Source: Acetivibrio ethanolgignens (GTDB lineage Bacteria > Bacillota > Clostridia > Lachnospirales > Lachnospiraceae). Taken from it: a DNA stretch of 64,000 bases. The stretch is taken from contig NZ_LNAM01000001.1 of the NCBI RefSeq assembly GCF_001461035.1, forward strand, positions 69,774 to 133,773, written 5' to 3'. The position numbers and the translations under genes are program-made. Shown here one piece after another: positions 54,175 to 62,898 of this stretch (positions are counted from its first letter, which is position 1; every line of letters starts with the position of its first letter). A model generated the notes under the pieces. The model did not search any database and was not told the DNA's origin. It saw nothing but the letters and a program-made list of their open reading frames with translations.

Positions 54175-55367
54175 TGATTATTAAGAAATTTCAGGCTGGA
54201 ACGGAAACGGAAGCAATGATTCTGGCAAAAGAAGAGCTTGGCAAGGATGCTATCGTAATGAATATTAAAACGATTAAGCCGAAGGGATTTTACGGCCTGT
54301 TTCGGAAGCCGTTGGTAGAAGTGACAGCAGCAGTAGATGACAACGTAAATTATAATTCATCGCTGGAAAAACCAAAGGTGCAGCAGACTCCGGCTCCGAT
54401 AGTGAATCCTAATATTCTGGTGGAAGAGCAGGAGACGGAAAGTGCAATTGAAAAAAAGCTGAATGACTTGCAGAAGCTGTTGGAAAACCAGCTGGTAAAA
54501 AATGAAGAATCAAAAGAAATTACTGAAGAAATTGTTGAAGATAAAGAAGATACAAAACAAGCTCTTGGAGAAAAAAATGCAGCCTGCATCCAGCTGATTT
54601 ATAATCAGCTAGTAAATAACGAGATGGATGAAAAATATGCGAAACAGATTATTTCTGAGATAGAAAAGGGAATTTCAAAGGAAGCCGGGGTTGATAATGT
54701 TCTATCCAGTGTGTATCAGAAGATTATATTAAAGCTGGGACAAAGAAAGCCAATAGAGCTGCTGGAAAAGGGACCAAAATTTCTTTTCTTTGTTGGCCCT
54801 ACCGGTGTTGGAAAAACAACAACAATTGCAAAGCTGGCTTCGGATTTTGCTTTGAAGAAAAAGACAAAGGTTGGGTTTATTGCTTCAGATACCTATCGTA
54901 TTGCTGCTGTAGAGCAGCTGAAAACTTATGCCAATATTCTTGGCATTCCTCTTCAGGTAATCTATTCCGCAGAGGATATGGATAAGATAAAAAAGGAATT
55001 TAAGGATATGGAACTGGTTTTTGTTGATACGGCTGGCAGGTCACATCAGAACCAGAAGCAAAAGGAGGAGATTGCCCGTCTTATTTCCTCTGTGCCTGAG
55101 GAGGAACGGGAAGTATTTCTGGTTTTAAGTGCGACAACAAAATATCGGGATTTGCTAAAGATTGCAGACTGCTATTCCGAGGTTGCAGATTATAATCTGA
55201 TTTTTACCAAGCTGGATGAAACAAGCTGCATCGGCAATATATATAACTTGAAAATGTACACAGGAGCACCACTATCCTATACCACCTTCGGACAGAATGT
55301 GCCGGATGATATTGGAATTATAGATGCTCAGAGTATTGCAAAGAAGCTGCTGGGAGGGAATGATTAA
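54174..55367 (+). CDS. flhF: Flagellar placement GTPase FlhF
   Basis: 397-aa SRP-type GTPase. An N-terminal variable B domain carries a Glu-rich linker (about 80-130). The G domain follows: G1 GPTGVGKTTTIAKLA (near 204), G3 VDTAGRS (near 285) and G4 TKLDET. FlhF recruits early flagellar components to the membrane. The GTG start overlaps the flhA stop by one base and the flhG ATG overlaps its stop, so the three genes are coupled. Confidence 0.95.
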   Translation: MIIKKFQAGTETEAMILAKEELGKDAIVMNIKTIKPKGFYGLFRKPLVEVTAAVDDNVNYNSSLEKPKVQQTPAPIVNPNILVEEQETESAIEKKLNDLQKLLENQLVKNEESKEITEEIVEDKEDTKQALGEKNAACIQLIYNQLVNNEMDEKYAKQIISEIEKGISKEAGVDNVLSSVYQKIILKLGQRKPIELLEKGPKFLFFVGPTGVGKTTTIAKLASDFALKKKTKVGFIASDTYRIAAVEQLKTYANILGIPLQVIYSAEDMDKIKKEFKDMELVFVDTAGRSHQNQKQKEEIARLISSVPEEEREVFLVLSATTKYRDLLKIADCYSEVADYNLIFTKLDETSCIGNIYNLKMYTGAPLSYTTFGQNVPDDIGIIDAQSIAKKLLGGND

Positions 55368-56245
55368 TGGATCAGGCGAGTCAGTTGAGAAATATAATTA
55401 AAAAGAACCAGCAGCCTCCAACAGCAAAGGTGATTACGGTTACCAGTGGTAAAGGCGGCGTTGGCAAATCAAGTATTTCTGTTAATCTGGCAATTCAGTT
55501 GCAGAAGCTTGGTAACCGTGTTGTTATTATGGACGCTGATTTCGGTCTGGCTAATATTGAGGTTATGCTGGGAATCCGACCTAAATATAATCTGGCAGAT
55601 TTGATATTTAAAGGAAAAAGAATGAATGAGATTATTACCCCAGGGCCGGAGGGGATTGGCTTTATTTCCGGCGGTTCAGGAATTCAGGAACTGACCCGTT
55701 TGACAAATGACCAGATTATGGGGTTAAATCAGTCTCTATGTCTTTTAGATGAAATTGCGGATATTATTATTATTGATACGGGAGCCGGTATTGGAGATTC
55801 TGTTATGGAATTTGCCTGCACTGGTGATGAAACGATATTGGTGGTAACACCGGAACCAACTTCCATTACCGATGCTTATGCTGTACTAAAGGCTTTGGAT
55901 AAGCGGATGATGGGAAAACCGGGAGACTATACAATAAAGATGCTGGCAAACAGGGTAGGCTCTTTAGCAGAGGGGCGTGAGCTTTATGAAAAGCTGAGTG
56001 TTGTGGTAAACAAATTTTTGAAGATAAAGGTGGAATTTTTAGGAGCTGTACCACAGGATAATCTGCTTTCTAAAGCAGTATTAAAGCAGTCACCTGTGTC
56101 CATCAGCTTTCCAAAAGCCGCTTCTTCCCAGTCACTGTTTGAAATTGCTTCCATGATTGGTAACAATAAAATAAAGGAACAAAAAACTCCAAATGGAATA
56201 AGACTCTTATTTTATAATCTGATTCAAAGTAAAATGGGCAGGTGA
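55367..56245 (+). CDS. flhG: FlhG/YlxH MinD-type ATPase
   Basis: 292-aa ParA/MinD-like ATPase that limits flagellar number by stimulating FlhF. The deviant Walker A is GKGGVGKSSISVNLA (residues 27-41); ADFGLANIEVML and DTGAGIGDSVMEF follow; a C-terminal amphipathic helix is present. The N-terminal DQASQLR resembles the FlhF-activating peptide. Translation is coupled by the TAATG overlap with flhF. Confidence 0.95.
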   Translation: MDQASQLRNIIKKNQQPPTAKVITVTSGKGGVGKSSISVNLAIQLQKLGNRVVIMDADFGLANIEVMLGIRPKYNLADLIFKGKRMNEIITPGPEGIGFISGGSGIQELTRLTNDQIMGLNQSLCLLDEIADIIIIDTGAGIGDSVMEFACTGDETILVVTPEPTSITDAYAVLKALDKRMMGKPGDYTIKMLANRVGSLAEGRELYEKLSVVVNKFLKIKVEFLGAVPQDNLLSKAVLKQSPVSISFPKAASSQSLFEIASMIGNNKIKEQKTPNGIRLLFYNLIQSKMGR

Positions 56246-56249
56246 AGCT

Positions 56250-56948
56250 ATGATTTCCAAGATTCTTGCTGTAGGTAATAAAGTAGATATACAGCATGGT
56301 CAAAAAAAACATCAGTATAAAAGTAAAATAATGGATATTATGGATGAGGAAACTCTGAAGCTTTCACTTCCCATAGAAAAAAGTATCGTAATTCCTATGG
56401 CAAAGGGATGGAGAATTGAATTGACCTTTTTTTCCAGTAAAGGGCTTTACCGTTGTCAGGGAGAAATTCTGGAACGCTATAAGGAGGAAAATCTTTATCT
56501 GATGATAGTCAGACTGACTTCTGAGTTAGAGCGGGTACAGAGAAGACAGTTTTACCGACTGCCCTATTCTATGGAGATAGAATTTCGGGAAAGGAAGGAA
56601 GAGCCTGCAATCCAGGAAATTTCTTCTGAAAAGATGGAAGAGCATTCATGGAATACAGGGGTTACATTGGACATCAGTGGTGGAGGCTGCCGGTTTAATG
56701 CACCGGTAGCTTGCCAAATAGGTTCACAGCTGGAGCTTGAATTTTTTCTAAAAATGGAAAATGGATTTCATGGACAGCGGTGGAGAGGAAAGGTAACTGC
56801 ATCCTATCCGGTTCCTAATAGAAATGATATCTATGAGAACCGGGTGGAGTTTATAGATAATGACAGGCAGAAAAGAGAACAGCTTGTGAAATTTATTTTT
56901 GAGGAAGAAAGAAGAATTCGAAGAAAGGAAAGAGGTATGGAGAGTTGA
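56250..56948 (+). CDS. PilZ-domain protein, YcgR-like flagellar regulator
   Basis: 232 aa. An N-terminal YcgR-like beta domain (about 1-95) is followed by PilZ with both c-di-GMP-binding motifs: RRQFYRLP (RxxxR, near 95-102) and DISGGG (D/NxSxxG, near 137-142). Such proteins sense c-di-GMP and slow or brake the motor. It sits between flhG and cheB, a place that has no PilZ gene in Bacillus, so direct motor control is likely. Its stop overlaps the cheB TTG start. Confidence 0.92.
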   Translation: MISKILAVGNKVDIQHGQKKHQYKSKIMDIMDEETLKLSLPIEKSIVIPMAKGWRIELTFFSSKGLYRCQGEILERYKEENLYLMIVRLTSELERVQRRQFYRLPYSMEIEFRERKEEPAIQEISSEKMEEHSWNTGVTLDISGGGCRFNAPVACQIGSQLELEFFLKMENGFHGQRWRGKVTASYPVPNRNDIYENRVEFIDNDRQKREQLVKFIFEEERRIRRKERGMES

Positions 56949-58015
56949 AGAAGAAAATTTTAATTGTTGATGATTCTGCACTTATGAGAAGGACCATATC
57001 TGATATAATTAACTCAGATTCAAGATTAAAAGTGGAAGCACTTGCAACAAATGGAATCGAGGCCTTGGATCTTATTGTGGCTGCTCCGAAACGCTTTGAT
57101 GCGATTCTTTTGGATATTAATATGCCAAAGATGGATGGTCTGCAGTTTTTAGAGCAGATGAATAAGCTGAAGCTAAAGGTGATTACTATTGTGGTAAGTA
57201 CACTGGCATTGGAAGGAGCAGAAGAGACAATCCGGGCATTGGAGCTTGGGGCCTTTGATTTTGTAACAAAGCCGGGAAGCTTTATAGAGGCAAAGGGAGA
57301 TACCTTCCGTGGAAGAGTCTTAAAATGCTTAAGTGTAGCTCTGGGTCTGAGTGATGCTTTGGCAGCTTCGCCGATTGTGGAAAAGGTGGAGCCAAGCAGG
57401 GGCTCTTTGAAGTCACCCGGCAAGGTAGTAAAGGGAAGCAAGCTGATTGCCCTGGCCTGCTCTACAGGTGGACCAAAGGCTTTGCAGCAGGTAATCCCTA
57501 CGCTTCCAGGGAATCTTGATGCACCTGTGCTGTTAGTTCAGCATATGCCGGAAGGTTTTACAAAGTCACTGGCTGACCGCTTAAATGACTTAAGTAATGT
57601 ACGGGTAAAGGAAGCAGAAGATGGAGATATCCTGGAAAAAGGTGTTGTATATATCGCCAGGGGTGGTCGCCAGATGCGTCTTAATCGTACAGCGAATGGC
57701 CAGCATAGGATTGAGCTGACACAGGAGCCTGCAAGAGGTGGTTTGCGGCCTTGTGCAGACATTATGTACGAATCTCTGGTTTCCTCTGAATATGAAAAAA
57801 TCACCTGTGTGGTACTGACTGGTATGGGTGGAGATGGAACTCAGGGAATTAAGCAGTTAAAGGAACAAAAAAACATTTATGTTATTGCTCAGGATCAGGC
57901 AACCTGTACCGTATATGGTATGCCAAAGGTTGTAGCAGAGGCAGGACTGGTTGATGAAGTAGTACCTCTGAAGCTGGTTTCCGGAGCTATTACACAGAAC
58001 GTGGGGGTGCGATAA
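56945..58015 (+). CDS. cheB: Chemotaxis protein-glutamate methylesterase CheB
   Basis: 356 aa. Receiver domain with Asp9/Asp10 and phosphoacceptor Asp57 (LLDINMPKMDG). A linker leads to the methylesterase domain with the catalytic Ser in ACSTGGPKA (near 171), His in QHMPEGF (near 199) and Asp in GMGGDGTQG (near 296). It removes methyl groups from receptors during adaptation and may deamidate glutamines. TTG start overlaps the PilZ gene stop. No cheR is in the window, so its partner is elsewhere. Confidence 0.95.
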   Translation: MKKKILIVDDSALMRRTISDIINSDSRLKVEALATNGIEALDLIVAAPKRFDAILLDINMPKMDGLQFLEQMNKLKLKVITIVVSTLALEGAEETIRALELGAFDFVTKPGSFIEAKGDTFRGRVLKCLSVALGLSDALAASPIVEKVEPSRGSLKSPGKVVKGSKLIALACSTGGPKALQQVIPTLPGNLDAPVLLVQHMPEGFTKSLADRLNDLSNVRVKEAEDGDILEKGVVYIARGGRQMRLNRTANGQHRIELTQEPARGGLRPCADIMYESLVSSEYEKITCVVLTGMGGDGTQGIKQLKEQKNIYVIAQDQATCTVYGMPKVVAEAGLVDEVVPLKLVSGAITQNVGVR

Positions 58016-60145
58016 ATGGATGTAAGTCAATACCTTGAGATTTTTATTGATGAAACAAAGGAACATTTACAGAATTTAAGTGACGAGCTTATGATTCTGG
58101 AAAAGGAGCCAGATAATACAAATACCATCAATGAAATATTCCGTGCAGCCCACTCCTTAAAGGGAATGGCAGGTACCATGGGATATAAGAGAATGCAGAA
58201 GCTGACTCATAACATGGAAAATGTATTTTCAGAGATTAGAAATGGCAAGATGAAGGTAAAACCAGATCTGGTAGATACATTATTCCGCGGTCTGGATGCT
58301 TTGGAAGCTTATCTGGCGAATATTCAGAATACAGCAGATGAAGGAACAGAGGATAATGAGCCTATCCTGGAGTCCCTGAACCGTATTCTGAGTGAAGGAC
58401 TTGGTACAGGCTCTGATGAAGCTGCAGCTGCAGCTCCAGCAGAAAAGGCGAAGGAGGCTGCAACTGTAGAAACTACAGAGGAGGCTAAATATACGAAGCT
58501 TTCAGTAGCGGATTTTGAACTTCATGCAATGGAAAAAGCAAAAGAGGACGGTCAGAATATATTCGGTATTACAGTTTATATTCAGGAATCCTGTATTTTG
58601 AAGGCAGCAAGGGCGTTTTTGGTATTCAAGGCATTAGAGGAATTAGGTGAAGTTGTAAAGGCTTCCCCGGATGTACAGGATATTGAAGATGAGAAGTTTG
58701 ATTTTGATTTCAGCGTGATTCTTTTATCCAAGGAGCCAATGGATAAGGTAAGGGCTGCAATTATGAATGTTTCTGAAATTAAAAATGTTGTAATAGGCGA
58801 TTTCCAGATTACCGGGCAGCAGCCAGAAGCAAAAGCAGAGGAAGCTCAAGTACATACAGAGGAAGCAGCACCGGCCGTTGCGGAAGCAGCCGCAGCCACA
58901 GCCGCAGCTACAGCCACAGCGGCAGCACCTGCACCAGCGGCAAAGAATACAGCAGAAAAGAAGACAACGGCTTCTAAGCCAGTTGTTAACCGTTCTGTTC
59001 GTGTGGATATTGAAAAGCTGGATGTACTGATGAATCTTGTCAGTGAGCTGATTATTGCAAAAAATGGACTTGTTTCTATTGGTGGTAATGAAAATGTCAG
59101 CAGTGAGACAAGTATAGCCTTCAATGAACAGATTGAATATCTGGAGCGTGTAACAACCAATCTTCATGAGTCTGTTATGAAGGTTCGTATGATGCCTATT
59201 GAAAGTGTTGTAAATAAATTCCCTCGTATGATTCGCGATTTGTCTAAAAAGCTGGGCAAAAAGATGGAACTGTATATGAGCGGTGAAGATACAGAGTTAG
59301 ACCGTACCGTTATTGATGAAATCGGTGATCCTCTGATGCATCTGTTAAGAAATGCAGCAGACCACGGACTTGAGTCAAATGAAGAAAGAATAGCTTTGGG
59401 AAAGCCGGAGGCAGGCTCTGTATGGCTGGATGCTTATCAGGATGGCAATAACGTAGTTATCGAGGTTCGTGATAATGGTAAAGGTATTGATACCGAAAAG
59501 GTTAAAAATAAAGCGATTGAAAAGGGTACTATTACACCGGAGCAGGCTGAGACTATGACGAAGAAGGACATTATTGACCTTCTGTTCCGCCCGAGCTTTT
59601 CTACTGCAGAAAAGATTACCGATGTTTCCGGCCGGGGTGTAGGCCTGGATGTTGTTAAGACTAAGATTGAAAAACTTGGTGGTGATATTGAATGTAAGAC
59701 AACTCTGGGTGAAGGCAGCAATTTTATTATCCGTCTGCCTCTGACTCTTGCTATTATCCAGGCTCTTATGGTTGAGCTCGGTGATGAAAAGTATGCGATT
59801 CCATTGGGATGTATCCAGACTATCGAGGATGTTCCATATACAGATATCAAGTATGTTCAGACAAAAGAGGTTATCAATCTGCGTGGTACCGTTATTCCGT
59901 TGATTCGCCTGGATGAGGTGCTTGATGTAGAGCCTAGGGAACAGGCTCCGGAAAGCTTAACTGTTGTTATTGTTTCCAAGGGGGACAAGCTGGCTGGTCT
60001 GGTGGTTGATAACTTAATTGGACAGCTGGAAATCGTTATTAAGTCCATTGGCAAGTATATTAACAACGATAAGATAATCGGCGGTGCTGCTATCCTCGGT
60101 GACGGTGAAGTTGCTCTGATTATTGATGCGAATGCTTTAGTATAG
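58016..60145 (+). CDS. cheA: Chemotaxis histidine kinase CheA
   Basis: 709 aa. P1 phosphotransfer domain with His46 (FRAAHSLKGMAGTMG), P2 CheY/CheB-binding domain (about 165-265), then an Ala-rich linker (about 275-320), and the P3 dimerisation helix. P4 kinase domain follows with N-box DPLMHLLRNAADHGLES, G1 DNGKGID and G2 GRGVGLDVV, and the CheW-like P5 ends the protein. It autophosphorylates and passes phosphate to CheY and CheB. ATG 58016 starts right after the cheB stop. Confidence 0.97.
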   Translation: MDVSQYLEIFIDETKEHLQNLSDELMILEKEPDNTNTINEIFRAAHSLKGMAGTMGYKRMQKLTHNMENVFSEIRNGKMKVKPDLVDTLFRGLDALEAYLANIQNTADEGTEDNEPILESLNRILSEGLGTGSDEAAAAAPAEKAKEAATVETTEEAKYTKLSVADFELHAMEKAKEDGQNIFGITVYIQESCILKAARAFLVFKALEELGEVVKASPDVQDIEDEKFDFDFSVILLSKEPMDKVRAAIMNVSEIKNVVIGDFQITGQQPEAKAEEAQVHTEEAAPAVAEAAAATAAATATAAAPAPAAKNTAEKKTTASKPVVNRSVRVDIEKLDVLMNLVSELIIAKNGLVSIGGNENVSSETSIAFNEQIEYLERVTTNLHESVMKVRMMPIESVVNKFPRMIRDLSKKLGKKMELYMSGEDTELDRTVIDEIGDPLMHLLRNAADHGLESNEERIALGKPEAGSVWLDAYQDGNNVVIEVRDNGKGIDTEKVKNKAIEKGTITPEQAETMTKKDIIDLLFRPSFSTAEKITDVSGRGVGLDVVKTKIEKLGGDIECKTTLGEGSNFIIRLPLTLAIIQALMVELGDEKYAIPLGCIQTIEDVPYTDIKYVQTKEVINLRGTVIPLIRLDEVLDVEPREQAPESLTVVIVSKGDKLAGLVVDNLIGQLEIVIKSIGKYINNDKIIGGAAILGDGEVALIIDANALV

Positions 60146-60158
60146 GAGGTAGTGGAAA

Positions 60159-60620
60159 ATGGCTGATATGAATACAACAATTGAAGATGGAAAGCAGTAT
60201 ATATGTGTTAAGCTGGGTGATGAACAGTACGGTATTGACATCCAGTATGTAGATAATATTATCAGGATGCAGAAAATTACCCGTGTACCAAAGGCTCAGA
60301 GATATTTTAAGGGAGTTATTAATCTGCGTGGGGAAATTGTTCCTGTTATGAGCCTTCGTCTGAAGTTTGGCTTAGAACCGGATGAATATACCAATGCTAC
60401 AAGAATTATTATTATCAAGCTGGAGCAGCAGGCTTCTGTAGGTGTTATTGTTGATGAAGTAAGGGAGGTTGTAACCCTGGATGAGTCCTGCATTGATAAG
60501 CCTACCTATAATGCGGCAGACATTAAGAGTATGTATCTGAGTGGTGTGGGTAAGCATGGCGAGGAGCTGATTTCTCTTCTTAACATTGCAGATGTAATTA
60601 TTGAAAAGGAAACCGTATAA
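60159..60620 (+). CDS. cheW: Chemotaxis coupling protein CheW
   Basis: 153-aa single CheW domain linking receptors to CheA. Typical blocks are LGDEQYGIDIQYVDNIIRM, VPKAQRYFKGVINLRGEIVPV and VIVDEVREVV. AGGAGG precedes ATG 60159. It lies between cheA and cheC as in Bacillus. Confidence 0.96.
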   Translation: MADMNTTIEDGKQYICVKLGDEQYGIDIQYVDNIIRMQKITRVPKAQRYFKGVINLRGEIVPVMSLRLKFGLEPDEYTNATRIIIIKLEQQASVGVIVDEVREVVTLDESCIDKPTYNAADIKSMYLSGVGKHGEELISLLNIADVIIEKETV

Positions 60621-60650
60621 AATAAAAAGAAAGTGTATGAGGTGACGCCA

Positions 60651-61268
60651 ATGTCAGATTTTGAATATGGGGAACTGAATGCAATGGAATTTGATGTCTT
60701 AAAGGAAATTGGTAATATTGGAGCGGGCAATGCTACTACAGCATTGTCCCAGCTTATTAATGCCAAGGTTGACATGAAGGTTCCTAACGTTGAATTACTA
60801 GGATTTAAGGATCTTGCTGATATTATCGGCGGACCGGAAAATCTAATTGTTGGTATTCTTCTTACCCTGGAGGGCGAGATTGACGGCATGATGATGTTCA
60901 TGCTGGAGCAGGATTCTGCACATCATATAGTTAATATGATTATGGGACGGGATATCAATTCCTTTGAAGAATTTTCAGAGATGGATTTATCAGCGTTAAA
61001 TGAGATTGGCAATATTATTGCAGGAGCATATCTTTCTGCAATCTCTACTTTGACCAATATGACGATTACATCCTCTGTTCCATATATGGCCATTGATATG
61101 GCAGGTGCTATTCTGAGTGTTCCTGCGATTGAATTTGGCAAGGTAAGTGATAAGGCTTTGGTTATTAAAACCCAGGTCTATGAAAATGATAAAGCTGTAA
61201 ATGGTTATTTTGTATTGATACCGACCCTGGAGTCATATTCCAAGATTATGGCTTCTCTGGGCTTGTAA
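60651..61268 (+). CDS. cheC: CheY-P phosphatase CheC
   Basis: 205 aa with the two CheC active-site blocks: EIGNIGAGNATTALSQL (near 18-34) and ALNEIGNIIAGAYLSA (near 115-130), each with Glu and Asn. It hydrolyses CheY-P and, with CheD, forms an adaptation loop. ATG 60651 follows GAGGTGA; the upstream in-frame start is less likely. cheD follows at 15 bases. Confidence 0.94.
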   Translation: MSDFEYGELNAMEFDVLKEIGNIGAGNATTALSQLINAKVDMKVPNVELLGFKDLADIIGGPENLIVGILLTLEGEIDGMMMFMLEQDSAHHIVNMIMGRDINSFEEFSEMDLSALNEIGNIIAGAYLSAISTLTNMTITSSVPYMAIDMAGAILSVPAIEFGKVSDKALVIKTQVYENDKAVNGYFVLIPTLESYSKIMASLGL

Positions 61269-61283
61269 GTTGGGTGGCTGAAT

Positions 61284-61769
61284 ATGAGTGAGATGATAAA
61301 AGTAGGAATGGCCGACTATAACATCTGTAAAGCTCCAGATGCAATTACTACCTTGGGCCTTGGCTCCTGCGTGGGGATTGCGCTATATGATTCCATCAGA
61401 AAAATTGCAGGTTTGGCACATATTATGCTTCCGGACAGTACTCTGGTGCGTAATAATAATAATATTGCGAAATTTGCAGATACAGGAATAGATGCCTGTA
61501 TTGATATGATGGTAAAAAAGGGAGCCAGCAGAATAGGACTTACGGCGAAGATTGCCGGAGGTGCTCAGATGTTCGCTTTTGGAAGCAACAATGATATGCT
61601 CCGTATTGGAGAACGAAATGTAGAAGCAACGAAGAAAAAGCTGAAGGAATTAGGCATCCGCATTTTGGCGGAAGACACTGGTAAGAATTACGGAAGAACC
61701 ATTGAGTTTTATCCAGAAACCGGTGAACTTCTGATAAAAGCGGTAGGAAAACCAAAAACGATAATATAA
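61284..61769 (+). CDS. cheD: Chemoreceptor glutamine deamidase CheD
   Basis: 161 aa. Catalytic Cys29 (GLGSCVGIALYD) and His46 (GLAHIMLP). The block GGAQMF is also typical. It deamidates receptor glutamines and binds CheC. It follows cheC directly as in Bacillus and Thermotoga. Confidence 0.95.
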   Translation: MSEMIKVGMADYNICKAPDAITTLGLGSCVGIALYDSIRKIAGLAHIMLPDSTLVRNNNNIAKFADTGIDACIDMMVKKGASRIGLTAKIAGGAQMFAFGSNNDMLRIGERNVEATKKKLKELGIRILAEDTGKNYGRTIEFYPETGELLIKAVGKPKTII

Positions 61770-61783
61770 GGTGGGTATGGTAT

Positions 61784-62071
61784 TTGAAAACGAGATATAT
61801 ACCTGCTGTTACTATGCTTTCAGCAGGGGCAGTAGTTAGCATTACCAGTATTATTAAGCAGTGGGACGTGCTTTACAGTCTGAAGCTTTTACTGGGAGTT
61901 TTGATTGTATTTTATATCATAGGGCTGATTGCAAAGGCGATGATTGCAAGAACTCTGGAAAAGGATGGAAGGCCTCCTGAGGAATACGTTGAGGAGACGG
62001 ATGCAGAGAGTGAGGAGGGGCAGGAGACGGACGAAGGTAATAAAAATCCGGATTCTGCAGAAACAGAATAG
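61784..62071 (+). CDS. Small membrane protein of unknown function between cheD and sigD
   Basis: 95 aa. Two hydrophobic segments (about 8-22 and 31-53) are followed by a strongly acidic tail rich in Glu, Asp and Gly. No family recognised. TTG start at 61784 with AAGGTGGG upstream. Genes at this place in related Clostridia are small and poorly conserved, and in Bacillus swrB lies nearby, but no homology is claimed. Its co-location with sigD suggests a motility role, unproven. Confidence 0.7.
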   Translation: MKTRYIPAVTMLSAGAVVSITSIIKQWDVLYSLKLLLGVLIVFYIIGLIAKAMIARTLEKDGRPPEEYVEETDAESEEGQETDEGNKNPDSAETE

Positions 62072-62105
62072 AGGAACAATTATTTGTGCATAAGGATATG
62101 CAGAA

Positions 62106-62885
62106 ATGAGGAATAGGATGAACGAGGAAGGCAGAAATAAGCTTTGGGATGAATACAGAAGTACAAAATCACCCGATATTCGTGAAAGGTTAATATTGGA
62201 GTATGCCGGCCTGGTTAAAATTGTAGCTGGCAGATTGGGAATGTATCTGGGATATACAGTAGAATATGATGATTTGGTAGGCTATGGAACCTTTGGATTG
62301 ATAGATGCTATTGACAAATTTGACACCTTAAAGGGTGTCAAATTTGAGACCTATGCGAGCCTCAGGATTCGTGGTGCGGTGCTGGATCAGATTCGAAAGA
62401 TGGACTGGATTCCCAGAACCCTTCGTCAGAAGCAAAAACGACTGGATGTAGCCAGTCAGAAGCTGGAGTCAGAGCTTGGCCGTGCAGTGACAGAAGAGGA
62501 GCTGGCTGAAGAGCTGGAGATTTCTGTAGAAGAATTGGGAACCTGGCAGAACCAGATGAAGGTCACAAATCTGGTTTCTTTAGATGAATTTATGGAGCAG
62601 GGCACAGAAGGGAAGATGGAAAATATAACCAGTGCCCGGTTCGAAGAGCCGGAAAAGGCAGTTGAAAAGGAAGAACTAAAGAAAATGCTAATGGAAGCCT
62701 TAGAGTCTCTGACTGAAAATGAAAAAAAAGTAATTCTTTTTTATTACTATGAAGAGCTTACTTTAAAGGAAATCAGCCGGATTCTGGAGGTGTCGGAATC
62801 ACGGATTTCACAGCTGCATACAAAGGGTTTACAAAAAATGAGAAAAAAGCTTGGGGATAATGTAGAAATACTAAGCAATTTATAG
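62106..62885 (+). CDS. sigD: RNA polymerase sigma factor SigD/FliA (FliA/WhiG family)
   Basis: 259 aa. Sigma-70 region 2 (YDDLVGYGTFGLIDAIDKFD, near 56-75, with ETYASLRIRGAVLDQIRKMDW downstream), region 3 (ELGRAVTEEELAEELEIS) and region 4 (SLTENEKKVILFYYYEELTLKEI; SESRISQLHTKGLQKMR) are complete. It directs late flagellar and chemotaxis genes (filament, receptors). ATG 62106 has AAGGA 10 bases upstream; ATG 62118 with GAGGAATAGG is equally possible. The anti-sigma gene flgM is not in the window. Confidence 0.95.
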   Translation: MRNRMNEEGRNKLWDEYRSTKSPDIRERLILEYAGLVKIVAGRLGMYLGYTVEYDDLVGYGTFGLIDAIDKFDTLKGVKFETYASLRIRGAVLDQIRKMDWIPRTLRQKQKRLDVASQKLESELGRAVTEEELAEELEISVEELGTWQNQMKVTNLVSLDEFMEQGTEGKMENITSARFEEPEKAVEKEELKKMLMEALESLTENEKKVILFYYYEELTLKEISRILEVSESRISQLHTKGLQKMRKKLGDNVEILSNL

Positions 62886-62898
62886 GAGGAGAAAAGGT

